Positions 28,240-38,178 of a stretch of DNA of 64,000 nt are shown here, piece after piece. The stretch covers positions 2,364,252-2,428,251 of the forward strand of contig NC_067207.1 of the NCBI RefSeq assembly GCF_026262505.1, in the 5' to 3' direction. How positions within the stretch are numbered: position 1 is the first letter of the stretch; every line of letters starts with the position of its first letter. A program made the translations under genes and the position numbers. The DNA comes from Trichomonas vaginalis G3. Taxonomy: Eukaryota > Parabasalia > Trichomonadida > Trichomonadidae. The notes beneath the pieces were generated by a model. That model worked only from the letters and a program-made list of their open reading frames with translations. It searched no databases and had not been told where the DNA came from.

Positions 28240-29442
28240 GAATACAATTTAAAAAGTGACAAAATCTTCTTCGGTGAAGAATTTTATCTTTAAATAGTGC
28301 ATAATGCATTCTATTAAAATTACGATGATAGGAATTTTCTGAATTCTCTCAATTATGTCAAAAATTAATCATTTGTATATTTTCCCCTTTCTTAGCTTAT
28401 TATTTAAGGAAAATATCAAGATTTTCTACTCATGTTTCCAAGTTGCTTATGCATAGATACTTATCATACAGAATATGATGATGTATCATATTTCTACGAA
28501 TTCAATAATAAATTCGCAATAAAAATTCTTTTTCTTAAAATTGACATCACATAGCTAAGCACTTTGACAATACCATTTGATCCTGATTAGTATGACATAA
28601 TGTTTCGTTATATCAAACTATTTATCCAGGATCAAATTTTTGTCACTTTTCCAGACGACAATAAAACATCCTCATCAAAATTTTATCAACATCAAAAACA
28701 CCATTTTCCACAGAATGTGAAATAGCATTTTTAACATTATAATTAACAGACAAATTTAACGCCATATGATATTGCTTTGAAGACTGCAGATTAACACCCA
28801 TTCCAAATGCAAAATATACCAGATATGATTAAAACTCCCTATCAATACTATGAAATTTATATAAATTCAAAACCTATATGAAACATTGTGATGTAAAGAA
28901 TTCAATGTTCTATAAGAAAACTAAAGCAGCAGCTTAATGAGAGGAATGTGATATAAATTTCCATATTGTAGATATTCATACAACCAATGAAGTTCCAAAA
29001 CGTATTACATGTAATGCTAACATTGGATGTCTTTTTATGAGATATGTTTATATATTGAAGACATCGAAAAGTTACTGTGAAGAAGATTTCTGTATTTCTG
29101 ACAAGAAAAAGCATCATCTTTTGAGAATTATCAGATACAATGACTCGATTAAGACTATGTAATAACTCTTTTAAGACAGAGTTTAAAGGAAAAGTATCTG
29201 AAGCTTATTCTATTAAGTGGAAAAATATTGGTAGGGGGAATAGTAATATTCCAGGAATTAGGATTAACATGTAAACTTTTAAGTATTTTTGCTCCCTACA
29301 GTTATTCAAAATTTTGTAAACATTTCAAAATTTTAGTCGATTTTAAAATTTATGATCAAAATTTACCAAAATTTCGACATTTTTTTAAAGAACAAAAACA
29401 ACATTTTATACATTTAATTAATGAATCAATAAAAGTTTTCTT
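28240..29442. other. 1.2 kb divergent intergenic region
   Basis: Upstream region of the BspA-type gene (with its initiator at the left end) and of the RRM protein gene. No other gene is recognised. Short frames here are Phe/Ile-rich and not protein-like. Confidence 0.5.
28253..28259 (-). promoter_or_regulatory. initiator-like TCACTTT
   Basis: On the minus strand TCACTTTTTAAATT precedes the ATG of the BspA-type gene by 13 bases. It matches the trichomonad initiator TCA-pyrimidine-(T/A), where transcription starts at the A. Confidence 0.65.
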
Positions 29443-30102
29443 ATGTCAAAAGTGAAGCGATTCAAAATTTATATTTTTGCAAAGGAAAGAATAAAAATAT
29501 TATTTATAATGCAACATGAAATAGTTGTTTATATTACAGGCATATGCTCACAAGCAACAAATGAATCAGTAATTAATTTCTGCATACTTTTTACAGGAGA
29601 AATCTATAAAGTAACTGTTTTCCCATCATATAATGGGAAAACCACTTCTGCAAACGTATCTGTTTACTCATATAGCAGTGCGTACAATTTAATTAACGCA
29701 ATTAACTATTGTGAAGTTGATGGGTACACTCTTTATGCAAATATTTGCGGATATGATTCTATTCGAATACAAAAAGAAGATTTATATTCTATTTTCATTT
29801 CCCAAGGTCATTTTAGCAGTGAGAGAGAATTGTTTGAATCCTGTCTAGTTTTTGGTCAAGTTTTTCGCGTTAAACTCTTGTTGGGCTGCGCAATTGTTCA
29901 ATTCTACAATGAAGAATCAATGAATAAAGCATTGTCTGCACGACATATTCGTGGAGGAAAGATATCGAAAAAGACTCCAAGAAAAGTTTCAAATTCAAAA
30001 AAGATTGACAAAAATGATACACCAATCAAGAGTGACCCCGTGCTATTGTCAGAAAAACAAATAAATCAAAACTGGAAATCGATGAAAAAAGAATTGAAAT
30101 AA
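29443..30102 (+). CDS. RNA-binding protein with two RRM-like domains
   Basis: 219 residues from the first ATG, or 197 from an ATG at 29509 (MQHEIVVYITGIC), which begins just before the first RRM. Domain 1 (~28-97) runs from VVYITGICSQATNESVINFC to YTLYANIC in an RNP2-RNP1-like order, with ANVSVYSYSSAYNLINAI as the RNP1 region. Domain 2 (~109-170) has YSIFISQ, LFESCLVFGQVFRVKLLLG and CAIVQFYNEESMNKAL. The aromatic residues of RNP1 are partly replaced, so binding may be altered. The C-terminal 50 residues are very basic (SKKTPRKVSNSKKIDK) and could bind RNA or target the nucleus. The arrangement recalls poly(A)-binding-type RRM pairs, but no specific family is clear. Confidence 0.65.
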   Translation: MSKVKRFKIYIFAKERIKILFIMQHEIVVYITGICSQATNESVINFCILFTGEIYKVTVFPSYNGKTTSANVSVYSYSSAYNLINAINYCEVDGYTLYANICGYDSIRIQKEDLYSIFISQGHFSSERELFESCLVFGQVFRVKLLLGCAIVQFYNEESMNKALSARHIRGGKISKKTPRKVSNSKKIDKNDTPIKSDPVLLSEKQINQNWKSMKKELK

Positions 30103-30226
30103 GACCACAAAACTCTTCATCTTCTTTGTGAATTTTGTTTGAATAAACTAATCAACTATTATTTGGTAATCTATTTTTTCAATTTTTAAAATTTTGGTTG
30201 CGACATGTGACATAAAATACACCATT

Positions 30227-30799
30227 ATGGATTATATTTTCTTCACTCTATTATTTGTATTGATATGCTATCATGTTGCAGAATACGTCATTCACAAAGC
30301 AATTCATCCTGATATAACAGATAAACGCTCATTTCTTATCACTTGGCAATACTTAGTAGCATTTTCAGTTGGATGTATCGAATATTTCATTGAATCATTA
30401 AAATTCTACAATTTCAAGCACAATAAGAGCAATCCTATGATTTGGATTGGCGCTTTTTCCATTATAATAGGACTATATATTCGATTTGCAGCAATATTAC
30501 ATGCAGGAAAAGCATTCACACACCAACTTTCAAGAGCGAAGCGTCCTGACCATAAATTAGTAACAGATGGAATTTACAAATATATACGACATCCCGGCTA
30601 TCTTGGATTCTTTATTTTTGCTATTGGAACGCAAGTATTTTTATCAAACATACTCTCACCAGTCGCATTTGCTGTTACACTTTGGTATTTCTTCAAGAGG
30701 AGAATAGCTGATGAAGAATACACATTATATACGTTTTTCGGAAATGATTACTTAAGGTATAGAAGCAAGACACCCACATACTTCCCATTTATTGAATAA
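30227..30799 (+). CDS. protein-S-isoprenylcysteine O-methyltransferase (ICMT/Ste14)
   Basis: 190 residues from the ATG (MDYIFFTLLFVLICYHVAEY). A TTG 11 codons upstream is less likely. Several membrane spans are present. The C-terminal SAM-binding signature of the family is clear: LVTDGIYKYIRHPGYLGFF, then RIADEEYTLYTFFGNDYLRYRSKTPTYFPF. HPxYxGF and the EE..L...FG..Y..Y motif are conserved. The ER enzyme methylates the carboxyl of prenylated CaaX proteins such as Rho and Ras GTPases. Length is normal for the short eukaryotic forms. The start region includes TACACCATT, a weak initiator match. Confidence 0.92.
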   Translation: MDYIFFTLLFVLICYHVAEYVIHKAIHPDITDKRSFLITWQYLVAFSVGCIEYFIESLKFYNFKHNKSNPMIWIGAFSIIIGLYIRFAAILHAGKAFTHQLSRAKRPDHKLVTDGIYKYIRHPGYLGFFIFAIGTQVFLSNILSPVAFAVTLWYFFKRRIADEEYTLYTFFGNDYLRYRSKTPTYFPFIE

Positions 30800-31171
30800 A
30801 TTGTTTAATAAGTATTATTTCATAAAATTTTCCTGCAATATCGGACCTAGGTTAGTAACAAACCATTTTATTATAAATAAACTGTTTGGCTTTAGTATAA
30901 AAAAAGTTGTAATTTTCAAAATTGAAAAATATTTCATTTTTAAACCTCCATTTTTATAATCTACATTGGCAATGTTTGGACTTCTCAAGTCTAAAGAGAC
31001 GCAATGAAAAAAAAGACATAATGATTTCCGAAAAAATATTTATATGGTATTGAGAGGCCAACTAATTAATTTTATTAAATTCTTAGATCCAACGAATAGG
31101 GAAATTGATTTAAAAATGCGATAATAAAAGGACAGTAAAAAAATATTATAAAATATCAAGAAGAGTACTGT
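30800..31171. other. intergenic between converging genes, nothing recognised
   Basis: 3' flanks of ICMT and FKBP. No feature is recognised. Confidence 0.5.
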
Positions 31172-31513
31172 TTAGTAGATCTTGAGAAGTTCGATCTCGA
31201 AGTTGAGTGTAGCACGTGGTGGGATAACACCTGGATAGCCTCTCTCGCCATAAGCGTATTCGTTTTGGATTGAGAAGTTAGCCTTTTCACCAACCTTCAT
31301 TGTGGCGACACCAAGAGACCAGCCCTGGATAACGCCCTGGCCGATTGTGAAGTCGAATGGTTTTCCACGATCGCGAGAAGAGTCGAACTTCTTGCCATCT
31401 GTGAATGTGCCAACGTAGTGGCAGGAAACCTTCTGGCCTGGCTTTGGAATTGGGCCCTCACCCTCAACAAGGATCTTCTTTGTGACCTTGCCGTCCTTTG
31501 TGACGTTCATCAT
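31172..31513 (-). CDS. FKBP12-type peptidyl-prolyl isomerase
   Basis: 113 residues forming one FKBP domain and nothing else. Visible pocket residues match human FKBP12: Tyr in CHYVG, Asp in KFDSS, Phe in PFDFTIG, Val-Ile and Trp in GVIQGW, Tyr in YAYGERG, Ile in PGVIPP and Phe in LNFEIELL. So it should isomerise prolyl bonds and bind FK506/rapamycin. Cytosolic, with no signal or tail. Codon use is strongly C/G-ending, a sign of high expression. Two adjacent ATGs start the frame; either keeps the domain. Confidence 0.95.
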   Translation of the reverse strand: MMNVTKDGKVTKKILVEGEGPIPKPGQKVSCHYVGTFTDGKKFDSSRDRGKPFDFTIGQGVIQGWSLGVATMKVGEKANFSIQNEYAYGERGYPGVIPPRATLNFEIELLKIY

Positions 31514-31701
31514 TTTTTTTTAAACCGTCACTTTTGACCAACAATATAAAAATTGACGCTTCCAGCCAATCTATTTTACATCATTTTAGAATATTTCTTT
31601 GAAATTTATATTCATGAGCGTTACGGAAATCTATTTTTGCAGGGAACGTCAGAATTTGAGAAAAAATAGGTCCACAAAATATAATCGGAAACAATTGAAA
31701 A

Positions 31702-32991
31702 ATGGAAAATGATAATGAGAAGAAAGATCTTATATTAGAGGCCAACAAAAAATCACCTGCTGAAGAGTCCTCCTCAAGAGTTCTTTTCATGCATATTTCT
31801 TTAAATCTAGCAGCTCCAATAATTCTTTTATTTTTAACCTTTATACCTGCATTTGTAAGAGACTTACTAGCACTTATTTCATTAATTCCAGCAATATATT
31901 TCACTCATCATACTTTTAGCTGGGAATTAGTCGGAATTAAATGTATAATTGACAAAAATCAACAGCCATCATTCCCACATTTTGTTTACTCATCAAGATC
32001 ATTGCCATTTGTTGCAACACTCGCTAACTCAAATGCATTCTGGCTCACGCTTTTTATTTCAAACGTTTCATTTCTTTTTGCACTCGTTAAATCATTAATT
32101 TCTTACGAGTATTTCAGAATTCTGGTACTTCTTGCAATGGAAGCCGCCAATGCTTTAAGCCTCCAGCTTTTGATTATTTGCCACGGAAGAACAAAAACTG
32201 AATCTGACGCCGTAGCAAGGAATCTTTTGCTCGATCCTCATGTTGAATTCCAAAGTGTCGTCATTGAAGATTCTAGCGAGGACTTTGATCCAAATATTCC
32301 ACAACAAACAGCTCCTGTTAAATTAATTACTTCTGGAGGAATCGCAATCCCAGAAAAGTTCGCTGGAAAGCCTGCAGCTAAGCCTGCTCCAAAAGAAGAA
32401 GCTCCTGCAAAGCCACAAACAGAAATAAATAATCCAAATCCAATTCAAGAAAATCCAAGGCCAGTTGAAGAAAAGAAAGAACCACAAGAACCAGTAGTTA
32501 AGGTTCAACCTGCTAAAGAAGAGAAAAAGCCAGAACCAGAGCCAAAAGTTGAATCTTCAAAACCCGAAGTCAAAGAAGAGCCAAAACCAGAAACAAACGA
32601 TTTCCCTACATTCGACTCTTCCGAATTCGATAAAATTAAGAAAGAAGAAGAAAAAATTGAATTTCCAAAATCAGATTTCCCAACATTTGGCAACGTTTCG
32701 TTCGATAATACAACAAAAACAGATGAAAAAGTTTCATTCCCAACATTTGACAATTCTTCCTTCGATACAGCAAATACAAACCAAGATACAACACCACAAG
32801 GCGAATCAGGAGGATTTTCTCCATTCGGTGGTGATGTATTTGCCAAATTCGGTTCAATGCAAAGCCAAAAAACAGAAATTCCAAAATTTGATGCACAATT
32901 TGGAACTGTTGACGATAATTTTGTTCCAGATGAGCTATCTGAAGATGAGGAAGATAATGACGATGATTTACCAAGTATTGATTCATTCTGA
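31702..32991 (+). CDS. TVP23/FAM18-like Golgi membrane protein with long acidic tail
   Basis: 429 residues. The N-terminal ~160 residues hold four hydrophobic spans arranged as in TVP23 (DUF846). LFMHISLNLAAPIILLFL and LLALISLIPAIYFTHHTF lead to the family-like loop ELVGIKCIIDKNQQPSFPHFVYSSRS with NSNAFWLTLFISNVSFLFALV after it. TVP23 proteins are small Golgi/trans-Golgi membrane proteins of vesicle traffic. Unlike them, this one carries a 270-residue cytosolic tail. The tail is first Lys/Glu/Pro-rich (APAKPQTEINNPNPIQ), then has repeats of FPTFDSSEFD / FPTFGNVSFD, which look like short linear binding motifs for coat or adaptor proteins. It ends in an acidic stretch. The TVP23 link is by motif and topology, not certain. 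Confidence 0.65.
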   Translation: MENDNEKKDLILEANKKSPAEESSSRVLFMHISLNLAAPIILLFLTFIPAFVRDLLALISLIPAIYFTHHTFSWELVGIKCIIDKNQQPSFPHFVYSSRSLPFVATLANSNAFWLTLFISNVSFLFALVKSLISYEYFRILVLLAMEAANALSLQLLIICHGRTKTESDAVARNLLLDPHVEFQSVVIEDSSEDFDPNIPQQTAPVKLITSGGIAIPEKFAGKPAAKPAPKEEAPAKPQTEINNPNPIQENPRPVEEKKEPQEPVVKVQPAKEEKKPEPEPKVESSKPEVKEEPKPETNDFPTFDSSEFDKIKKEEEKIEFPKSDFPTFGNVSFDNTTKTDEKVSFPTFDNSSFDTANTNQDTTPQGESGGFSPFGGDVFAKFGSMQSQKTEIPKFDAQFGTVDDNFVPDELSEDEEDNDDDLPSIDSF

Positions 32992-33846
32992 AAAATTTAA
33001 TTTTTATTTGTTGATAAAATATCTTCTGTTTTGTTAGAAATATTCCATCATTAATGTCCTTTTTTATAGTTGTTTTCTACTTATCCTATTATCCTAATTC
33101 GAAAAAAATTTTATTATTTTTTTATTTCATATATATTAAGTATATCATGTAACATGCCACTTCTATACAAATGCTAGGCATTGCTAAGCTCTGCTTTAAT
33201 GACCAATTTTGATAAAAATATTTTTCAGATACAAATTATCATTTTATAACTAAGTGCATAGATTCAACAAATTGAAACCATAACCGAAAATACGCTTTGT
33301 ACCTTCAAAATCATTACTTTTTTGATGAGAATTTTATTTTTGATCCCTCTGACACGAAAATTGATATTGCTGTATATTATACGTGCTTTTCAGATTATGC
33401 ATTTTTCGGAGTTTATTGATGATCATTCAAAATAAACAATGGAGGATTCAAATTTTTTCTACACTTATATTATATGATCCTTGTACATTTGTGATTCATA
33501 TTTGATAATTTTTTATTATTCAAAAACTGATTTTGATCCCTCTGACATCGTTCAATTTTTATGCTATTGTAAATAGGCTCTACGATTGAAACTAATAATA
33601 ATTTTTAATTTGTCTGGTCGTACAATTTTGGAAATTTTGTTTCTATTTTTCGTAAATTTCTTCATAAAATCACGTATCATCGCGAGTACTTGAAATAGAG
33701 CCGGATATCCATCGTTTATTTTGAATAGTTCTCATAATTTTCAAAGGATTTCTGTGTGATCCCTTTTTCAGAACTTTACAAAGAAATTTTACAATTCTCC
33801 TCTCAAATTGAAATTGTGTATAAAATTACTTCATTTTTCAAGATTC
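32992..33846. other. intergenic with short repeated words
   Basis: Upstream of MetAP2. TTTTGATCCCTCTGACA occurs twice in direct order (about 33337-33354 and 33532-33549). An 18-base word, ATTCAAAATAAACAATGG, at 33425-33442 recurs inverted with one mismatch at 33709-33726. These could be remnants of a small repeat element. No gene is seen. Confidence 0.5.
33831..33837 (+). promoter_or_regulatory. initiator-like TCATTTT
   Basis: Lies 9 bases before the ATG of the MetAP2 gene and helps choose that ATG over an upstream non-ATG extension. Confidence 0.5.
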
Positions 33847-35091
33847 ATGCCCAAGAAAGGAGCCAGCAAAAGACCCGTTGAAACCACAGAGGAAGATGAC
33901 GAGATAGCCTTCCTTATGGCAGCAGCTGCAGCTAACAAAAAGAAAATCGCAGAAGAAAACAAAAAATCTTTATTCCCTGATGAAGTTTTCAAAGATCTTC
34001 CAGCACCACCGATCAATTCACAACCAGATGGCAACTCTTCAGAGAGATGCGTACTTAAATACACCGACGAAATGCTTTCCAAATTTACAATTAACCAATC
34101 AGACGAAGATAGGCTTAAAGAGATAAAGGCCACACTACCATTCTTCCGTGAAGGTGGAATTGTCCATCAATCCGTTCGTGAATGGGCTCTAAACAGTGGT
34201 ATCATTAAACCAGGAGTAAATCTCAATGACATGTGTGGTCAAATCGAAGAAGGAGTAAGAAGAATGGTCAACTACGAGCCACCAACAAGATGTCTTGCCT
34301 TCCCATGCGGTTGTTCCATCAACAATTGTGCTGCACACTATTCTCCATTACCAGGAGACACAAGAACTCTTCAAAAAGACGATGTAATGAAGATTGATTA
34401 CGGTGTTGCAATCAATGGATACATCATTGATAGTGCATTCACTGTTTGCTTTGATCCAAGATTCGATCCACTTATCGAAGCATCAAGAATGGCCACAGAA
34501 ACTGCAATCAAAATGGCAGGACCTGAAATGAGAATCGGAGAAATTGCATCTGCAATTGAAGAAGTTATATCTTCTTATACATTGGATCTCAATGGAAAAT
34601 CATATCCTCTCAAGCCAGTTTATAATTTAAGTGGTCACCAACTTGGACAATACATTGTTCATTGCGGTAAATCAATTCCATTAACAAAGAGAGCCAATAA
34701 TTCCGAGAAGATGCTTCCAGGAGAGATTTATGCATGCGAAACATTCGCAACAACAGGAAAAGGAATTGTTTTCGATGATGGATTGACAAGCCACTTTATG
34801 ACTGCAAAGCAACCACCAAAGCCAAAGACAGGAAGTGAACAGAGAATGCTTAAAGTGTTGACAGATAATTTCAAGACAATGGCATTTTGCCAGAGATTTT
34901 TGGAAAGAGCTGGTGAAAGAAATTATACAAATACACTTCAACAGATGGTCAAAGATAAAATTGTCAATCCATATCCACCGCTCTCAGATATCGTTGGTTC
35001 TTATGTTTCACAACATGAACATACTTTTATTTTACTTGAGGATCACAAAGAAGTTCTTAGTTTACCAGCAGGTGCATGGAGACTTGATTAA
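33847..35091 (+). CDS. methionine aminopeptidase 2
   Basis: 414 residues. A Lys/Glu/Ala-rich N-terminal segment (MPKKGASKRPVETTEEDDE) replaces the longer polybasic region of animal MetAP2. The pita-bread domain follows with all five metal ligands visible: Asp in MKIDYG (~184), Asp in YIIDSAFT (~195), His in NLSGHQLG (~264), Glu in ACETFATTG (~299) and Glu in QHEHTF (~392). The substrate His lies in NNCAAHYSP (~164). The MetAP2-type insert between the ligands (GKSYPLKPVYN) and the TARGET-like end LPAGAWRLD are present. The enzyme removes initiator Met from nascent chains on the ribosome. It is the family's fumagillin target. The initiator-like motif supports this start. Confidence 0.95.
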   Translation: MPKKGASKRPVETTEEDDEIAFLMAAAAANKKKIAEENKKSLFPDEVFKDLPAPPINSQPDGNSSERCVLKYTDEMLSKFTINQSDEDRLKEIKATLPFFREGGIVHQSVREWALNSGIIKPGVNLNDMCGQIEEGVRRMVNYEPPTRCLAFPCGCSINNCAAHYSPLPGDTRTLQKDDVMKIDYGVAINGYIIDSAFTVCFDPRFDPLIEASRMATETAIKMAGPEMRIGEIASAIEEVISSYTLDLNGKSYPLKPVYNLSGHQLGQYIVHCGKSIPLTKRANNSEKMLPGEIYACETFATTGKGIVFDDGLTSHFMTAKQPPKPKTGSEQRMLKVLTDNFKTMAFCQRFLERAGERNYTNTLQQMVKDKIVNPYPPLSDIVGSYVSQHEHTFILLEDHKEVLSLPAGAWRLD

Positions 35092-35313
35092 ATTCATTAT
35101 GCTGCTTTTTTGTTATTCTAATAAAGGGATTTTATTTTATATAAGACATTTTTTCCCTGATTATTTATTTTTAGAAAATGACCACTAAACAAATAAAAAG
35201 TTCGAATATCTCAATTTATGTATAAAATTTGAGTTTGATATAGAATAAGTAGTTCTGTTTTAATTCTTAAAAGATATGAATTGAAATCCAAATAGATTCT
35301 AGATCTTTCGTTA
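35092..35313. other. intergenic, nothing recognised
   Basis: Short AT-rich spacer between MetAP2 and the ankyrin pseudogene. No feature is recognised. Confidence 0.5.
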
Positions 35314-36478
35314 TTAAATTTGGACCTTGCAAATCAAAATGCTCATCCAAATATAATCTTTTTGTCTTTTATTTACTTGTTTAATTTCCACTCCCAGAGA
35401 AATAAGAAGTTCCATTGCTTGCCGGAATTTTTGATTTTTTACACACTGTAGTGGAGTTTTATATTTGTTATCTACAGCATTTATTTTAGCAACATGTGAT
35501 ATAAGTAATTTTACAATTTCTATATTACTTGATTTTGCTGCCCAATGAAGAGCTGTTCTACCATATTTATCTCTTGCATCGTTTGAGAGAAGTAATTCAG
35601 TTATATTTTTGCATCGATGAATAAAAGCATTGTGAAGTGGCGTTTTATATTCATTATCCTTTGCATTAGTATCAGCTCCTCTTGAAATCAGAAACCTTAC
35701 AGGCTCAGAGTAGTCTCCATACTCATCTGTTGCAGAATGAAGAGCTGTTTTACAATCGTTAACTTTAGCATGTATTTTTGCTTTTATTATCCACTGCATA
35801 ATGAACTGCTGTTTTCATATTTATATCTTTGGCTTCAATATCTGCGCCATGCGTAATAAGAATTTCTATTATTTCTGGTTTATTATACTTCGCTGCATAA
35901 TGAAAGGAGCTTGATTCTTGTTATCTCTTGCATTGATATCTGCATTACATGAAATAAGTAATTGCACAATTTCTTTACCATTATGTTTAGCCGCAAAATG
36001 AAGTGGAGTACATCCATCATTATCTTTTACATTGATAACAGCTCCAATTACAATAAGTAATTGAACTACATTTACCGTATTTTGAACTGCGGCAAAATGA
36101 AGAGGAGTTAAATTGTCACAATTTTTGACATTAATATCAGCTTCATTAGATATAAGATTTTCTGTTATTTCTGCACTACAATATCTTGTAGAATAGTGAA
36201 TAGGAAACCATGAATATAGGTCTTTGATATTGATATTTGCTCCATATGAAATAAGTGTATGTAATGTTTCTTTCCATTATATTTTCTGGAGAATATACTC
36301 CTGATTCGATCAAATTGATTTTGATATTCTGGAATATATGATCAATGTCTTCTTCATTGAATGTATTTAACCTATATAATGAAATAAAAACATCATTGTA
36401 TTTGTGGAATAACTTCAAAAGTTTATTATAGTGGTTTTTCATCATGAATAAAAACTTCGACTTTTTAAAATTTTTCAC
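35314..36478 (-). pseudogene. ankyrin-repeat gene with several frame breaks
   Basis: The minus strand encodes an ankyrin protein of the trichomonad type in pieces. It begins MKNFKKSKFLFMMKNHYNKL with an N-terminal helical domain (YRLNTFNEEDIDHIFQNI). Within about 36250-36290 the frame shifts and repeats follow: ISYGANINIKD, NLTPLHFAA, GCTPLHFAAKHNGKEIVQLL. A second shift near 35910-35920 follows QAPFHYAAKYN-type sequence where one base is missing from a TPLH codon group. A third break with loss of part of a repeat lies near 35780-35800. The last piece runs TALHSATDEYGDYSEPVRFL to VEIKQVNKRQKDYIW and a stop. So there are at least three breaks in about 1.2 kb. Either it is a pseudogene or the assembly is poor here. 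The repeats are still similar enough that inactivation is recent. Confidence 0.8.
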
Positions 36479-36749
36479 CCCCTCTTGAGAAGTAAATTAA
36501 TTTCTTGAATTTTGTTGAATGAATTTTCAAGATAAATACATCCATGACACGGCAACAAAACAACTTACCTCCATATATGAAGTATAATGATGGAAATAAC
36601 ATATTATAAGCATAATGAGGGTTAAAACTTGATCATAAGCACAGTAAATGAAAATGTGATAGAAGGGACATTGAATAAAAATTTAAGGTAAATGTTTTGA
36701 AAGTAAAATTAATTTTTAAAATTTCTGAACTTTCATTACTTATCATCAA
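36479..36749. other. intergenic, nothing recognised
   Basis: Spacer between the two damaged ankyrin genes. No feature is recognised. Confidence 0.5.
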
Positions 36750-37949
36750 TTACTTAGCATCAATTGATATTAAGTAACTTCTTACATTATTTTCTGCAAG
36801 TGAGAGAGCTGTTTTTCCATCACTTGACTTTGCATTTTTATCAGCTCCAACAGAGATAAGATATTTTACAATATCAAGTTTACCATTTAAAGATGCACAG
36901 ATGAGTGGAGTATAGCCATTATTATTCTTTGCTTCTATATGAGCTCCAACAGAGACGAGGTACTTAACAACCTCAAGATGTCCATAATATGATGCACAGA
37001 TGAGTGAAGTCCATCCATTTTTATTCTTTGCTTCTTTATTGGCTCCTCGTGAAATAAGATATTTCACAACCGAATAATATCCATTTTGCGAAGCACAAAT
37101 GAGTGGAGTGTAATCACGATTATCCTTTGTTTCTATGTCACAATTATATTCGACGATAGATTTGACAAGTCTGAGATTTCCTTTTTCGCATGCAACATGA
37201 AATACATTCATTCCAGTCCAATCTGTTGTCTTTTTCCAGAGTCCTACTTCGCATGCTTCTGAAATCATCTCTTGATTATCTTTCTTTGAAATTTCATCAA
37301 AGAATTTGTAAATACTTTCAAAATCACCAGATTTCTTCAGTTCTGCGATCTGTGGGGAAATCTCTCTCGAATGATTTCGATTTTCATTAATTTGTTCGGC
37401 TCTAGAACCATTTCGTCTATGAATTTCATTAACTGAGTCTTGAGGTTTCTGATCTTGAACTTCATTCGATCTTGATTGAGGTTTCTGATCTTGAACTTCA
37501 TTCGATCTTGATTGAGGTTTATGATCTTGAGTTTTAATTGGTTTTTCTTGAGGTTTCTGATTTTGGATTTCAATTGATTTTTCTTAAGGTTTTTGAATTG
37601 TTATGGCTGAATGTTGTGTCTCCTGTCCCTTTTGATTTAAAACATCAATAACTCCATCAAAAATATTAAATTTCATATATTTTTTGACAGATTTCATAAT
37701 AGAAACTGCTTCTTCGGCGTTTTGGACAGATACATTTGCCTTTCGTGTACAAATGTATAATTCTCTCGCATTAATAGTTGAAGAAGATTGTTTGAGAAGA
37801 GTTTTGAATTGAGTAGCTGTTAATTTTGAAAGTTTCATAATAGTTCTGAGGTCTTCCATCTCAAACACATTAAAGAGGTTTTCATTTTGAATATAATCAC
37901 TGATATGAGCAGCAATGTATTCATAATTTGGAGTAATACTCTGGCTCAT
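36750..37949 (-). pseudogene. ankyrin-repeat protein gene with one in-frame TAA
   Basis: One frame of 400 codons. The N-terminal domain (MSQSITPNYEYIAAHISDYI...FEMEDLRTIMKLSKLT...ELYICTRKANVSVQNAEEAVSI) is the helical domain that precedes ankyrin repeats in many trichomonad proteins. A hydrophilic linker of short repeats (QSRSNEVQDQKP, twice) and about five ankyrin repeats follow (GYTPLICASLNGKLDIVKYLISVGADKNAK). A TAA at 37584-37586 interrupts the linker between QKP and EKSIEIQNQKPQEKPIK. Neighbouring repeats have Gln (CAA) at that place, so a single C-to-T change is the simple cause. The downstream repeats show no further damage. Alternatives are stop read-through or two separate products. 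The scaffold role is inferred from the fold. Confidence 0.8.
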
Positions 37950-38178
37950 TTTTTTTTTGAAAAAAAAAGTTCATCCACACTTTTTACCTTAAATATCAGA
38001 AAAACGGAGAAGATCATTTGCAAAAGAAATGAAGCCCGAGAAGCAAATCGCGAAGTAATATTGCTTGAAAAAAGAAGCTATTTTTTTTTGAAAATAACAA
38101 GATATATTTAAATTCATAAAAAATTTTAAAAAATGTTGAAAATTTGTAAAGGAGAACCGTAAAATAAACGATAATTAT
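37950..38178. other. intergenic, nothing recognised
   Basis: Upstream of the ankyrin gene and downstream of the inositol polyphosphate kinase gene. Long A/T runs only. Confidence 0.5.
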
